Below, piece after piece: positions 19,074 through 29,012 of a stretch of 64,000 nucleotides of DNA. The position numbers and the translations under genes are program-made. The notes under the pieces were generated by a model. The model searched no databases. It saw only the letters and a list, made by a program, of their open reading frames with translations, and was not told the origin of the DNA. Position 1 is the stretch's first letter, and every line of letters starts with the position of its first letter. The stretch is from the NCBI GenBank assembly GCA_035530655.1, contig DATKUK010000014.1, forward strand, positions 26,034 through 90,033, given 5' to 3'. The stretch is from DATKUK01 sp035530655 (lineage in GTDB: Bacteria; Planctomycetota; Phycisphaerae; UBA1845; DATKUK01).

Positions 19074-20153
19074 TCAGCTACCGTAGCGCTGCACCTCGTC
19101 GAAGAAGGCGGCTACGTTTTCCCAAGACGTGCAGCTCATCAGGTCGTAGGCGGGCGCGAGGATCAGCCCCCCGCCGTCGGCGAGTTGGTCGATGCGGCGG
19201 CGAACTTCGGCACGAACCTGCTCGCCGGTACCATGGTGAAACAGCCAGGCCGTGCCCGCACAACCCACGAGCGTGAGCTGCTGGCCGAAGCGACGCTTGA
19301 TCCACGCGGGATCCATACAATCGGGCTGGACCGGCTCGACCGCATCGACGCCGATCGCCACCAGATGCTCCAGCAGGCCGGTGAAATTGCCGTCGCTGTG
19401 AAAGCAGACGTGAATGTCCGGCTTGACCGTACGGGCGGCAGCCACCACGCGCCGATAGCGCGGGGCAAAGACGCGCTGCCACATGGCCGGTGAGACCAAC
19501 AAACGCGTCGGCTCGCCAAAGTCATCGCCGAAATACAGCACGTCCGCATCGGCGGCGGCGATCATCCGCGCGTGATGACACACCAGGTCGGTCAGCCTGT
19601 CTACCAGCCACATGCTTACGGCACTGCCGTCGGCCAGGTCGCACATGAACGCGTCGAAACCCCGCAGACGCCAAGCGGCCTCAAAGATCACGCCCCCTAA
19701 CCGAGGCGGCACGGCAAAGACCGGCAGGCCGCGGCGCTGATGGGCCTCGACGTCCCACCGCAAGTGTTGGAAGGCAGCGTCGCCGCCGAAATCGGGAAAC
19801 GCAAATGCCTCCACATCGTCGACCGAAGCGGCGTGTCGCAACGGGCTGGGCTTTTCCGGCCCGTGTGGTGAGCGCTCGGGTCTGTAGCCCCAGGCGTGGT
19901 ATCGTCGCAGTTGCGCCAAGTCGCCCACGAACACATCATGCGGTAGTGACTGGAGGTAGGTTTCAAATTGTCGGGCGGCGACCGTCGGTTCGGCGTGCAC
20001 GACGCGCACGTCGGCGCGCAGCAGGTCGCGTGCCTCGGCCAGATCGATCGATCGACCGTCGGGACGCAGCAATTCCGCCCAGAACAACGAGGTGGGAATG
20101 CGGTCCGGCCGCTCGTGTCGCAGGGCTGCCAGAACTCGTTGACGAGCGTTCAT
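19074..20153 (-). CDS. uroporphyrinogen decarboxylase (URO-D)-like protein
   Basis: About 359 residues from the MNARQRVLAALRHERPDRIP start typical of the URO-D/methyltransferase family; an ATG two codons earlier is equally possible. It carries the TIM-barrel features of URO-D-like proteins: VLYFGDDFGEPTRLLVSPAMW, then KPDIHVCFHSDGNF and VGVDAVEPVQ-like AIGVDAVEPVQPDCMD, and a GGGLILAPAYDLM ending. The heme-pathway residues of true HemE are not evident, so a cobamide/methyl-transfer or other non-heme role as in planctomycete paralogues is more likely. It is divergent from the TauE-like gene. Confidence 0.8.
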   Translation of the reverse strand: MNARQRVLAALRHERPDRIPTSLFWAELLRPDGRSIDLAEARDLLRADVRVVHAEPTVAARQFETYLQSLPHDVFVGDLAQLRRYHAWGYRPERSPHGPEKPSPLRHAASVDDVEAFAFPDFGGDAAFQHLRWDVEAHQRRGLPVFAVPPRLGGVIFEAAWRLRGFDAFMCDLADGSAVSMWLVDRLTDLVCHHARMIAAADADVLYFGDDFGEPTRLLVSPAMWQRVFAPRYRRVVAAARTVKPDIHVCFHSDGNFTGLLEHLVAIGVDAVEPVQPDCMDPAWIKRRFGQQLTLVGCAGTAWLFHHGTGEQVRAEVRRRIDQLADGGGLILAPAYDLMSCTSWENVAAFFDEVQRYGS

Positions 20154-20306
20154 TTGCATGGTGCCCGAAACTGGTCGGTCCGATGTCTGCCGAGCTGCGT
20201 AACCGCAAGGCATCGTAGTGCGTAAGAGCAGCAGGTGTCCAGACGCGCAGTCTGGCTGCTCGCCGACCGGGCTTGACGGACCCGCACACCAGGACAGAAT
20301 GCCCGG

Positions 20307-21053
20307 ATGCTCGGCGGGCTAACGATGGACTGGTGGTTTGTGGTCTCGGCGATCGGCGCGATGGGAATCGCGTCGTTTGTGCAAGGCTTCACCGGGTTCG
20401 GGGGCGGGATCGTCGCCGTCTCGCTGCTGAGTCTGCTGTACACCGTGCTGGAGGCGACGGCACTGACGAACGTCTGCGCGGTGGCGCTGACCTGCGGGAT
20501 TCTCTGGCATCTGCGGAGGCACGTAGCCTGGCGGATGGTCTGGCCGCTGCTCGCGGGACAGGCCTGTACGATCCCACTGGGCATATGGTTCCTGTCCTCG
20601 GCCGATGACGGGTTGGCTCGCCGCGTGATGGGGGTGTTGGTTATAGGCTTTGCCGCGTTGTCGCTGCTCCAGCGAAATCGCAGGCTGGGCGGACCGCTTC
20701 GGCCCGCGCCGGCGGTCGGCGTGGGTGCGACCTCCGGGCTGATGAACGGGGCGTTCTGCATGGGCGGCCCACCGTTGATTGCGTATATCTACAGCCGCGA
20801 TATGGAGCGCGATGCTCTCAAGGCCACGATCCAAGCTTGTTTCGTCTTCAATTCGGTCTATCGGCTCGCGGTCGCGGGTGGCGTGGGCCACATTACCGTT
20901 CCCACGATCGTCAGCGCCGCTGTCGTGTTGCCGGCGATCCTTATCGCGGCCGGAGCAGGAATGGCGTTGTCGCGACGGGTCAGCACCGAGCCGTTTCGCC
21001 GGATGGCGTGGGTGGTGTTTGCGGTGCTCGGCGCGCTTCTGTGCGTTCGTTGA
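20307..21053 (+). CDS. TauE/SafE (TSUP) family membrane permease
   Basis: 248 residues, about eight hydrophobic segments. The N-terminal motif SFVQGFTGFGGGIVAVSLLS and the repeat-two GATSGLMNGAFCMGGPPLIAY are the paired TSUP signatures. Family members export sulfite, sulfoacetate or other small organosulfur anions. Its position near genes for sulfatases (36-43 kb) and a glycan-degradation run is suggestive but not adjacent. An alternative start lies six codons downstream (MDWWFV). Confidence 0.85.
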   Translation: MLGGLTMDWWFVVSAIGAMGIASFVQGFTGFGGGIVAVSLLSLLYTVLEATALTNVCAVALTCGILWHLRRHVAWRMVWPLLAGQACTIPLGIWFLSSADDGLARRVMGVLVIGFAALSLLQRNRRLGGPLRPAPAVGVGATSGLMNGAFCMGGPPLIAYIYSRDMERDALKATIQACFVFNSVYRLAVAGGVGHITVPTIVSAAVVLPAILIAAGAGMALSRRVSTEPFRRMAWVVFAVLGALLCVR

Positions 21054-21092
21054 TTGGTAAGGGCTCGGGACCGCCTCGGAGGTGGCAGAACA

Positions 21093-22778
21093 TTGGCTGA
21101 GACTCCACGACGATTCGATCGACCCAAAGCCGTCGCCCGGTTGGCCGAGGCGTGCATCGATCGGGGCATGCGCGAGTACGACCCCACGTGCGGGTTCATG
21201 GTAACTCGCGAGCGTGATTCGGATCAGGCAACCGGTGACGTGATGGCAACGCTGTCTCTGGCCTGCGGCATCCTGCACTGGAGCGACGACGAGCGACGAG
21301 CGGCTGCCTTCAACATGCTCGAAGCAGTTCTCGCCCAGCAGAGGACCCAGGCGGGCCACGTGCACGAGGGCAACTTCCCGTGGATTGCCGACGCGGATAT
21401 GTCTGACGATCTGGACTTCAACGTGGCTGCCTTCGCCGGCAACACCTTGGCGATCATGCTGGCCGTGGACCCCCGCGGCGGCGCCGACTGGCCGACGGAC
21501 CTGCGGCAACAGACTCTCGATGCACTGGTGCTGGCTGCCGGATCGTGCCTGCGCCGCCAGGTGCCGGCGACTTACTCGAACATTGCGTGTCTGTCGGCGT
21601 CGACGCTGGTGCTGGCCGGCGAGATGGCCGACCGACCCGAACTGCTCCAAACAGGCCGCCAACTCATCGGCTGCATGGCCGAACAATGGCGGCAAATCGG
21701 GGCACCTTACGAGTTCCTCTCGCCGACCTATGCGGCTGTCATGTTTTCGGGCTTGCTGGCCCTGCGTCACCTGGCGACCGATCCCGAGGCCACCGAATTG
21801 GCGCGAGCAGCTTTGTCGATTCTCTGGCGGCACATCGCCCGCCACTACCACGCGCCGACCGGCCAATTGGGCGGCGCGCAGAGTCGCTGTTACGACGACA
21901 TCAACACCGGCGGCGTTCTGTGGTACGTCGCGACGGCGCTGGCTGAGCACGAACTTGCGGCCCCGCCGTTGCCGATCGAGCCGCACCCGATGGCGATCCC
22001 CGCAACGATCCTGCCCTCCTGCTGCCCCGCCATCCTTTTGCGAGAAATGGCCCAGCCGCCGATCGAACCAATCACTGTGTCCGAGCTGGTCGAGCGGATC
22101 GGCGAGACGCCGGTGTATTTCGGCTACCACACGCGCCCGCCGGCGTTGCGAGGCGAGGCGCCGCCGCCGGCCGTCCGCGACGCGATCGTACCCCGCGCGC
22201 GTGTCATCAGATCGCACCGAGACGGACCCGTCTGCATCGGATCGGTTAACGAGATCGACGTGTGGTGTCAGCGGCGAGGCTGGCAGGCGTTCGTCCGCCA
22301 CAACCAAGCGGTGTACAATGTGATGTTCGACGTCCGGGTTGAGGCCGCCCACGAAAACGCGCGTTGGCTGTGGAAGATGGCCCTGACGCAACGATGGCGC
22401 CAGGACGATCATAGCTGCTGCGGTACACTGGAAACGGCGCCGATCCGTAACGGTTGGCTTCTGGGATCGCACTGGACCGAGCACCTGCACGGACCGTGCC
22501 CCTTGACCCGTCTGGTGGCCGGCCTGCGCTGGAGCAGGCTGCCGCTGGACGCACCGGAACCGACCGCGGATGTCAGCTCGTGGTCCGTCGGCGACCATAG
22601 CCTTACCTGGCGCGTCCAGATCGTCGGCGGCCCGCTCGCGATCGTTGACGCCCAGCCGGTGGTCAAGCCCGGTCGGGTCGTTTGGTTTCGAGCCGAGGCT
22701 CCGGCATGGAATTGGCCCGCCCACGCTGAGATGAATCCCATCATGACATGCCGCCTGGAATGGCGAACGCGCCGCTAG
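21093..22778 (+). CDS. hypothetical protein, possible (alpha/alpha) toroid carbohydrate-active protein
   Basis: About 561 residues. I place the start at TTG 21093, which follows CGGAGG at 21077-21082; the frame is also open back to 21054. There is no signal peptide. Residues ~10-270 are strongly helical with repeated aromatic/acidic patches (EGNFPWIADADMSDDLDFNV, YDDINTGGVLWYVATAL), as in alpha/alpha-barrel glycosidases and lyases. The C-terminal ~250 residues are beta-rich (VDVWCQRRGWQ-like, HLHGPCPLTRL). I do not recognise a family. It heads a run with two other putative glycan proteins and an oligogalacturonate-lyase-like gene. Confidence 0.7.
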   Translation: MAETPRRFDRPKAVARLAEACIDRGMREYDPTCGFMVTRERDSDQATGDVMATLSLACGILHWSDDERRAAAFNMLEAVLAQQRTQAGHVHEGNFPWIADADMSDDLDFNVAAFAGNTLAIMLAVDPRGGADWPTDLRQQTLDALVLAAGSCLRRQVPATYSNIACLSASTLVLAGEMADRPELLQTGRQLIGCMAEQWRQIGAPYEFLSPTYAAVMFSGLLALRHLATDPEATELARAALSILWRHIARHYHAPTGQLGGAQSRCYDDINTGGVLWYVATALAEHELAAPPLPIEPHPMAIPATILPSCCPAILLREMAQPPIEPITVSELVERIGETPVYFGYHTRPPALRGEAPPPAVRDAIVPRARVIRSHRDGPVCIGSVNEIDVWCQRRGWQAFVRHNQAVYNVMFDVRVEAAHENARWLWKMALTQRWRQDDHSCCGTLETAPIRNGWLLGSHWTEHLHGPCPLTRLVAGLRWSRLPLDAPEPTADVSSWSVGDHSLTWRVQIVGGPLAIVDAQPVVKPGRVVWFRAEAPAWNWPAHAEMNPIMTCRLEWRTRR

Positions 22779-22855
22779 CGGGGTCCGCTCGGCGCGGCTA
22801 AAATCGCCCCCACGTTCGACCGGCACACGTTCCTCGCTGCGGAGGCACTGTAACC

Positions 22856-24733
22856 ATGGCTATGACGAACATAAATGCGGATGGCCCCTGCCCGCCGCGC
22901 TGGGCGGAACACGGTCTGTTCCGGGAGACCGGACGATACGAAGGACCCGCCGAGACGGCCAAGATGCTGCTCTCGGGCCGGTGGGACTTCACGCCGCTGC
23001 GGCTATGGGAGAAGGCCAACGCGTACAACGACGAGCTGCTCGCCTACGCCAAGGAGCACCACATCACGATTCTGCGGCTGGTCTGGTCGCCCGGATTCTC
23101 GCACCAGGCCGATCAGGTGCAGTGGGACATTCTGCGCGAATACATTCGCAAGACCCACCGCAAAGGCATCAAAGTCGTCGCCTATCTGAGCCTGACCAAT
23201 TCCTTCTGGCAGGAAATGTTCGAGGCCGAGCCGCAAGCTCGCCAGTGGCGACAGATCCACCACGACGGCGGCAACGTGCCGTACATGGCTGCCACATACC
23301 ACGGCGAGGTCAGTCGCGTCCTGCTGTGTGTCAACAACCCAGGCTGGCGCGACTACTTCAAGCAGAAAGTGTGCGCCGCACTGGAAGCAGGAGCCGATGG
23401 TCTGTTCTTCGACAATCTGTTCTCCAAGTGCTTCTGCCCGATCTGCCGCGAGGGGTTTGCCCAGTACACGCGCGAGGTCTACGGGCAAGCGTATGACATG
23501 CCCGCCCCGGACGCGGTCACGCAGGACGAGCTGCAAAAGCGGACGGGGATCGAGGTCATCGCCGACAGTGACCGCAACGTAGCGGGCGACCGCCCGTTTC
23601 TGCACCAGGCCCGCAGCGACTACTGGAACCGCAGCACGACGGAGTTTCTGACCGAGGTGTGGGAGACGGCCCGCAAGATCAAGTCCGACGTGCTGTTCGG
23701 CCACAACGCCCACGAGCGCTGGCCGATGAACCAGGTGGGCAACTATAAGCTCAGCGAGGACGACCAACCTTGTAGTTACGATCCCGGCAGCGGTGCGATC
23801 TGGACGAACTTCGGCCTATGGAAGTACCTGTTCGAGGACGGCGGCAGGCACAAGCCGTTTCTCAACGGCGTCCGGTCCAAGGCCGAATGGGCCGAGATCA
23901 ACGCCTGCGGCGGCGACGCCATCGGCGTGGTCGACCCGGTCTACCACGCCTTCCACAAGCGCTTCGGCCGGCAGATCTACCACCGGACGCAGCCACTGGG
24001 GCGCGTGGGTGTGGTGCTGCGGGGACTGTCGCCCGTGGCCGATCGAGCGCCGTTCTTTTCGCACCTCGCACGGCACAACGTGCAATTCGACATCGTGATC
24101 TACGAGCAGATCGATCAATACAAGCTGTCGCTATACGACCTGCTGATTCTGCTCGACCTGCGGGCCATGGGCAGCGACACGGCCGATCGGCTTGGCGACT
24201 ATGTGCGCCGCGGCGGGAACCTGATCGCCACCGGACCGACGGGAATCGCCAAACACAACTGGCAGCCGCGCGAGGCGAGCTGTCTGGCCGACGTGCTGGG
24301 CGTCGACGGTGAAGCGTCTACCGCCGGGCGTATGGAGAGCAACTTCGGGAAAGGTCACGTAGTGTTCTACCCCGAATCGATCGCCGACAAGCTCAAGGAC
24401 GATCAGATCGGCGAGTACGGCCGCCAGTTCATCGAAGACGTCCGTCGTTTGCAGGGCACGCCGGTCATCGAAGTCGACGCGCCGGACGGCGTGTTGGCCA
24501 GCGTGACGGGCAGAGGGCGCAGTAAGATCGTCGTTCACCTGATCAACTACCGGCCGGCGCCCGTAGGGGCGATCCAGGTGAGACTGCCCGGCTGCTCATT
24601 CAGCCAGGTGACGCTGCTGAGCCCCGACCAGCCCGAACCCAGGCTCGACCGCGTCGACGCGCGATCCGACGGACTGAGCTTTGCGGTCGAGGGTCTGGAC
24701 GTGTACGCCGTCGCGGTGGCAAGTCGTTCCTGA
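22856..24733 (+). CDS. putative TIM-barrel glycoside hydrolase with a GATase-like/trimerisation domain
   Basis: 625 residues from an ATG preceded by GGAGG. Residues ~40-340 resemble a TIM barrel of the beta-galactosidase/alpha-amylase-like clan (TILRLVWSPGFSHQ, KGIKVVAYLSLTNSFWQ, GADGLFFDNLFSKCFCPICREG). The strand-end DGLFFDN and a downstream ARSDYWNRSTTEFL are as in uncharacterised GH proteins. A CFCPICREGF segment is a possible zinc site. Residues ~380-520 resemble the class-I glutamine-amidotransferase-like fold of beta-galactosidase trimerisation domains (LLILLDLRAM, RRGGNLIATGPTG). No secretion signal, so it probably acts in the cytoplasm on an imported oligosaccharide. Confidence 0.7.
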   Translation: MAMTNINADGPCPPRWAEHGLFRETGRYEGPAETAKMLLSGRWDFTPLRLWEKANAYNDELLAYAKEHHITILRLVWSPGFSHQADQVQWDILREYIRKTHRKGIKVVAYLSLTNSFWQEMFEAEPQARQWRQIHHDGGNVPYMAATYHGEVSRVLLCVNNPGWRDYFKQKVCAALEAGADGLFFDNLFSKCFCPICREGFAQYTREVYGQAYDMPAPDAVTQDELQKRTGIEVIADSDRNVAGDRPFLHQARSDYWNRSTTEFLTEVWETARKIKSDVLFGHNAHERWPMNQVGNYKLSEDDQPCSYDPGSGAIWTNFGLWKYLFEDGGRHKPFLNGVRSKAEWAEINACGGDAIGVVDPVYHAFHKRFGRQIYHRTQPLGRVGVVLRGLSPVADRAPFFSHLARHNVQFDIVIYEQIDQYKLSLYDLLILLDLRAMGSDTADRLGDYVRRGGNLIATGPTGIAKHNWQPREASCLADVLGVDGEASTAGRMESNFGKGHVVFYPESIADKLKDDQIGEYGRQFIEDVRRLQGTPVIEVDAPDGVLASVTGRGRSKIVVHLINYRPAPVGAIQVRLPGCSFSQVTLLSPDQPEPRLDRVDARSDGLSFAVEGLDVYAVAVASRS

Positions 24734-24785
24734 CGTGCAGTCTGTCTGCCTGACACGAACGGCTGAAGCTCTTATCTTGGAAAGC

Positions 24786-26891
24786 ATGCACCGGGCAAAA
24801 TCGGTAGAGTGCGGTTTCTTCCGACGCAAAGGCGCCGCGTTGGAGGGGCGGATTGGCAACCTGTCTGCCCTGTGGGATCGCCATCAAGGCGGCGTGCAGA
24901 CCATTCTCGATGGGGGCAAGAATCCCGATCGCATCCGCATCGCGGCGCGGGTGCGGCTGGTCAAAGACGGAACACCTCTGTTGCTGTTGCAGGAGAGCGA
25001 TCCCGACCCACGATTGATCATCTGTGAAGAGGGACCCGAGCGCATCGCCCTGCGGGTGATGTATTCGTTACTGGATGAAGCCGGCACATACCACGGCGAC
25101 GGACTGAGCGAGACGATTCTGTGGTCCAACGGCGAGGTGCGGCTGGTTTTTGCCGTTCGTTTGGTGGACGCGGTCGCGCACGACCGCGTGACGGACGCAT
25201 GGGTGGAGACGGACGTCGCGTGCGATGCGCGCGAGGTCCTGGTTGGCACCCGTGGCAAAAAGCAACTGACCCAAGAGGATCTAACCGCAAGGCGAGACTA
25301 TCGGTTCGCCACACAATTGCCCGGGCGGTTCGTGTCGATGCTCGCACGCGGCAGCTCGATCGCCTTTGCCTGGGACAGCCGTGACGGGGCCGACACCGAC
25401 ACGCTTGGCGGGGCGGGTCTGTGGCATGGACCGGGCGACCGCGCGCCCTACTACGACACCTGGGGCCATCTGTATTCTCAGTGGCAGGGCCAGGCGGGCT
25501 GGGCGGCACACCCGAGCGGACGGCTGGTGCTGGGCCGAACCGAACGGGGAGTTTGCCTTGCGTGGCACTGGCTGCACGGGGCCCGGAGGACCTGCGGCGC
25601 GAACTTCGGCCTGAAGGCGATGATCGGTCTGTCCTTCGCGCGCAAAGCCGACGAGACCGCTCGACGCATCAGAGCGCTCCACAAGCCGCTCGTACCCCAA
25701 GTCGAGGGCGGCGAGTTTCGCTGCCTGGACATGATCGAGAACGCACTGCTCTACAGAAAGACAGCCGATACGCTGCACCTGACGTTTCCGCGCGACCCGC
25801 TGCGGCGCACAGCCCACGTGCGGGCGTTCGGTCTGTCGTGCCGCGGAGGCGTCGAGATTGAACGAGACGGACGATTCGCCGCCCCGCATCTTGTGTCGCT
25901 TGCAGGTCAGACCGACGACCCGTACGGACCGAATCTGGCCAGGCCGGGCGACCGGTTCGTGCCGATCGTCGGCGAGCCATCCAAGGGACCGTTCGAGGCT
26001 GTGTTCTCGGTGCCGCTATCTGCCCGACGACAAACGCATGTCACGGTGCGGGAAGCACCCGGAATCAGTATGGCCTATGCCAAATGGGACGACCGGCAGG
26101 TCTACGTCATACGTGCCGGCGATGCCAACGGCGCGACCACGGCGTTGCTGTCCACACAGACCTTGTGCCTGCATGATCTGCGCGAGACATCGAGCCACGA
26201 GCCCGCGTTGGTCCGCGTGCCGCTCTGTTGGTACCCGACCAACGTGCAGACTCGCGGCCATTGCCTCAACGAACTCGAACAGTTCAGGCTTGAAGCGAAC
26301 GGTCCGGACGCGCTGCGCTTTCGCCTGGTGTCGACTAACCCGAACCACCGGGCACGATCGACGACCCTCGTCGAGATCGCTCGGCGCCGCTCTGCACCCG
26401 TGGTTCAGGTCGACACGCGTCTGGACGTGCTCAGACAATGGGACTTGGATCAGATCCAATACCTCAACAGCTTCCCCAGCAGATCGTGGCAGCCCAGTCA
26501 CTGGCCCGACAGTTGGGTGGTGGTGATGACGGCCGACGGCCGCGTGATGCAGGAATTCTTCAAGGAGCCGCGATCGAAGCAACGTCTGGGTGACCGAATC
26601 CAGACGTGGCGCAACACACTCTTCTTCGCCCAGGGATCAGCCGACCGCGGCAACATCTTCATCCTGGTGAGAAACGCCAGGCCGGTGCGTCAGGCGCACG
26701 GCTACATGCTGTGCCCCGTCTGGCTGGACTCGCACTTCTCGATAGAGGACCTCAAGCCGCCAGTGAGGGCAGGCCGGTCGTTCGAGGTAAGCTACACAAT
26801 CGGCATCGCGGGCGACAGCAGCCTGTCACGCACCGAGGCCGTCGAGATCGGACGGCGCGCGCTGGCTGCCGGCAAGTTGGACTTCACCTAA
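24786..26891 (+). CDS. hypothetical protein, probable carbohydrate-processing
   Basis: About 701 residues from ATG 24786, chosen because TGGAAAG lies 5 bases upstream; the frame is open back into the previous gene. It is rich in beta strands, Trp and Arg, and has no signal peptide. I see no catalytic motif that I can name. Its length and position, 52 bp after the TIM-barrel hydrolase and just before a convergent oligogalacturonate-lyase-like gene, suggest a polysaccharide role. Function unknown. Confidence 0.65.
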   Translation: MHRAKSVECGFFRRKGAALEGRIGNLSALWDRHQGGVQTILDGGKNPDRIRIAARVRLVKDGTPLLLLQESDPDPRLIICEEGPERIALRVMYSLLDEAGTYHGDGLSETILWSNGEVRLVFAVRLVDAVAHDRVTDAWVETDVACDAREVLVGTRGKKQLTQEDLTARRDYRFATQLPGRFVSMLARGSSIAFAWDSRDGADTDTLGGAGLWHGPGDRAPYYDTWGHLYSQWQGQAGWAAHPSGRLVLGRTERGVCLAWHWLHGARRTCGANFGLKAMIGLSFARKADETARRIRALHKPLVPQVEGGEFRCLDMIENALLYRKTADTLHLTFPRDPLRRTAHVRAFGLSCRGGVEIERDGRFAAPHLVSLAGQTDDPYGPNLARPGDRFVPIVGEPSKGPFEAVFSVPLSARRQTHVTVREAPGISMAYAKWDDRQVYVIRAGDANGATTALLSTQTLCLHDLRETSSHEPALVRVPLCWYPTNVQTRGHCLNELEQFRLEANGPDALRFRLVSTNPNHRARSTTLVEIARRRSAPVVQVDTRLDVLRQWDLDQIQYLNSFPSRSWQPSHWPDSWVVVMTADGRVMQEFFKEPRSKQRLGDRIQTWRNTLFFAQGSADRGNIFILVRNARPVRQAHGYMLCPVWLDSHFSIEDLKPPVRAGRSFEVSYTIGIAGDSSLSRTEAVEIGRRALAAGKLDFT

Positions 26892-26919
26892 ACAGACGAG
26901 ACCTTGTCTGCGACCTCGG

Positions 26920-28077
26920 TCACACCTCGGTGACGTAGACGGCGGGGAAACCATCCCGATCGCTGGAGAAAACCACCCGCTTGCTGTCGGGGCTGAAGCA
27001 CGGGTGAGGGTGAACCTCCTGGGTGTTGACCCCGCCCGTTCGAGGATCGACGTACGGCTGCATGGTCGAACCGTGTCGGCAAAGGATCGACTCGCGCCGG
27101 CTCGCCACGTCGACAAGGTAGACGGCATCCGACAGCCTGGCCTCTCCGTCGCCGACGATCAGGCTGTTGTCGGCGTTGGAGATGAAGTGGCTGTAAGACG
27201 ATATCGGCATGAGAATCTCTTCGGCGAGCGTATCCGGATCGAGCAGTCGAATCGTCGCGTCGATGCCGTATTTTTGGGGGAAGTAGATAAAGGCCGCCCG
27301 CGACGAGTCGGCCAGCCAGTACTCATGGCCCCACAGCTCGCCCGTACCCTCGCCGATCGGTCGCGACGGATCGCGTTTGCGACCCTCTCTGAGGTTCGAC
27401 CCATCCGGATCGATAAACCAGATGCGCGAGGCCACCTCCTGCCATGGGCCCTCGTGGCAGAACATGACCGTCCGACCGTAGGGACGATAATTGGGGTGGC
27501 CCAGCCAGCAGCGGTCCTCATGGATGACGCGCGAGGCCGAAGTTTTCACGTCCAACTCGACCAGCCGGCAGCGGGGTCGGGCCTGGAACTGCTTGGGAAA
27601 CGCCTCCCAGCCCTTTTTGGCCACGACGACGTCGTCGGCGTGCATCTCCATCATGACCACGCGAGCGTGGTCGGTCGTCGCGCCATAGTAGACCGAGCGG
27701 CCGGTCCACGGCTCCGACTGGGTGTAGACGGTTCGCTCCTCGAGGTCGCTCAAGCTGCGAACCCGCAACTGGCGGCCGGCCACGTACATAAGGTGCTGGC
27801 CATCGTGCGCGAGTTCGCCAAACCCGGAAGAGAGGTCCTCACACTCGCTGAGGCACAGGGCATGACCGGACTCGACGTCGACCAGATAGTGTCGATACAC
27901 CCCGTCCTGCCGGTTCGACGAGACGAGCACCCGCTGCGAATCGGGCATCCACATGCGAAGGTAGAAGTATTGATGATGCGTGCGGTAGTCGCCCGCGCCG
28001 AGCCGCCGAACCCGTCGCCCGGTCATCTCGTCGTCATACGCATGCACGGGAAACGTACATTCCTGCCCAACCTGCAT
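26920..28077 (-). CDS. oligogalacturonate lyase-like protein (PL22-type seven-bladed beta-propeller)
   Basis: About 385 residues from ATG 28077, preceded by AAGGGTGG. The start MQVGQECTFPVHAYDDEMTG and the next segment HHQYFYLRMWMPDSQRVLVS match the beginning of oligogalacturonate lyases, and the repeated propeller strands (GHALCLSECED, PQKYGIDATIRLLD, HPHPCFSPDSKRVVFSSDRDG) fit the fold. PL22 enzymes cleave unsaturated digalacturonate in the cytoplasm during pectin breakdown. The His/Gln residues that bind manganese in that family cannot be confirmed without an alignment. It converges with the 701-aa gene (28 bp gap). Confidence 0.75.
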   Translation of the reverse strand: MQVGQECTFPVHAYDDEMTGRRVRRLGAGDYRTHHQYFYLRMWMPDSQRVLVSSNRQDGVYRHYLVDVESGHALCLSECEDLSSGFGELAHDGQHLMYVAGRQLRVRSLSDLEERTVYTQSEPWTGRSVYYGATTDHARVVMMEMHADDVVVAKKGWEAFPKQFQARPRCRLVELDVKTSASRVIHEDRCWLGHPNYRPYGRTVMFCHEGPWQEVASRIWFIDPDGSNLREGRKRDPSRPIGEGTGELWGHEYWLADSSRAAFIYFPQKYGIDATIRLLDPDTLAEEILMPISSYSHFISNADNSLIVGDGEARLSDAVYLVDVASRRESILCRHGSTMQPYVDPRTGGVNTQEVHPHPCFSPDSKRVVFSSDRDGFPAVYVTEV

Positions 28078-28262
28078 GGCTGTTCCACCCTTTCCGCGCG
28101 CCCGCACAACCGGCGCGGCCCGTGGAGACCTGCCATACTGAGTTGTGGCTGAGAATGCAACGGCTCGTAGTCCGACCGTCAGCGCGGTCAAAGTGGTGTT
28201 ACGGCATGCCTGGGTGATACCAGGTGCGACCGACCACTGCAGATCTGCGGCTTTGCGCTGCC

Positions 28263-29012
28263 CTACGATTCACCGTCAGTGGCCGAGGGTGTCGCCGACT
28301 CGGTGACAAACGACCAGACAACACCTCGGGTGGTACCGGCCGAGTTCTTCGAGTCGACCCGCCAGAAGTACTCCGTGCCGGGGCTCAACTCGCCCGGATC
28401 GACGCTCGTACCGGCCTGATTGGACGCAATGCGATCCTCCTGACGCAGGTCCGAATCGGTGCCGAGGTAGACGTCGAAGCTGGTCGCCCCTCCTCCGTTG
28501 GACCATCGCAGCAGCGTGACGACCGACACGTCGGTGGCCAGGTTGACCGGACTCGGATCGGTCGCCTGGCGCGGCAGCACATCGCCCCCGAGATTCGCCA
28601 GAAAGTCACGTAACAGTGGGTCGAGAATATCGTTGTAGAAGATGTCAATGGCCGTCAGCAGAAGTGAGTGGCCGATGCCGCCGCCGGCCTCTTCCTGCCC
28701 GGTCAGCAGACCCATCAGGCCCTCCGTCGATGTCGCACCCAGCAGCAGATCCAACAGATCAGGCTCGACCGGGTCAGCGGCATCCGCCAGCGACCCGGGA
28801 TTGCTGTGCAGGACGATCCCTCGCTGCACCCAGAGGCCCGGGCGACGGGCCCCGATGGCGCCGCCCTGGATGTTGTTGGTCGCGTTGTTCAACAGGAAAG
28901 CGTTCCCAGCCCCGGCGGCGCTCCCGCCGCTGGTCTGGGCCACTGCCCCAGGAACCGTCGCCAAGCTCAGCGCGAGCACGGTCGCCGTCAGCATCCACCC
29001 GTTCTGCCGCAT
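28263..29012 (-). CDS. secreted protein with a C-terminal fibronectin-III-like domain
   Basis: About 249 residues from ATG 29012. A clear signal peptide (MRQNGWMLTATVLALSLATV, with AVAQ/T as likely cleavage site) is followed by a low-complexity Gly/Ala/Asn region, a helical stretch (LLLTAIDIFYNDILDPLLRD) and a C-terminal FnIII-like domain with the common TLLRWSNGGGATSFDVYLGT and GTEYFWRVDSKNSAG elements (~165-245). Function unknown; extracellular or periplasmic. Such domains are common in planctomycete surface proteins. Confidence 0.7.
   Translation of the reverse strand: MRQNGWMLTATVLALSLATVPGAVAQTSGGSAAGAGNAFLLNNATNNIQGGAIGARRPGLWVQRGIVLHSNPGSLADAADPVEPDLLDLLLGATSTEGLMGLLTGQEEAGGGIGHSLLLTAIDIFYNDILDPLLRDFLANLGGDVLPRQATDPSPVNLATDVSVVTLLRWSNGGGATSFDVYLGTDSDLRQEDRIASNQAGTSVDPGELSPGTEYFWRVDSKNSAGTTRGVVWSFVTESATPSATDGES

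Noticed and set aside
20319..22826. An 835-codon minus-strand frame
   Set aside because: It covers the TauE permease and the following gene in antisense; the permease has clear family motifs and this frame has low-complexity Arg/His/Gln composition.
26885..26936. An inverted repeat (CAGAC...GTCTG) between two convergent genes as a terminator
   Set aside because: The stem has only five pairs and no T-tract on either side.
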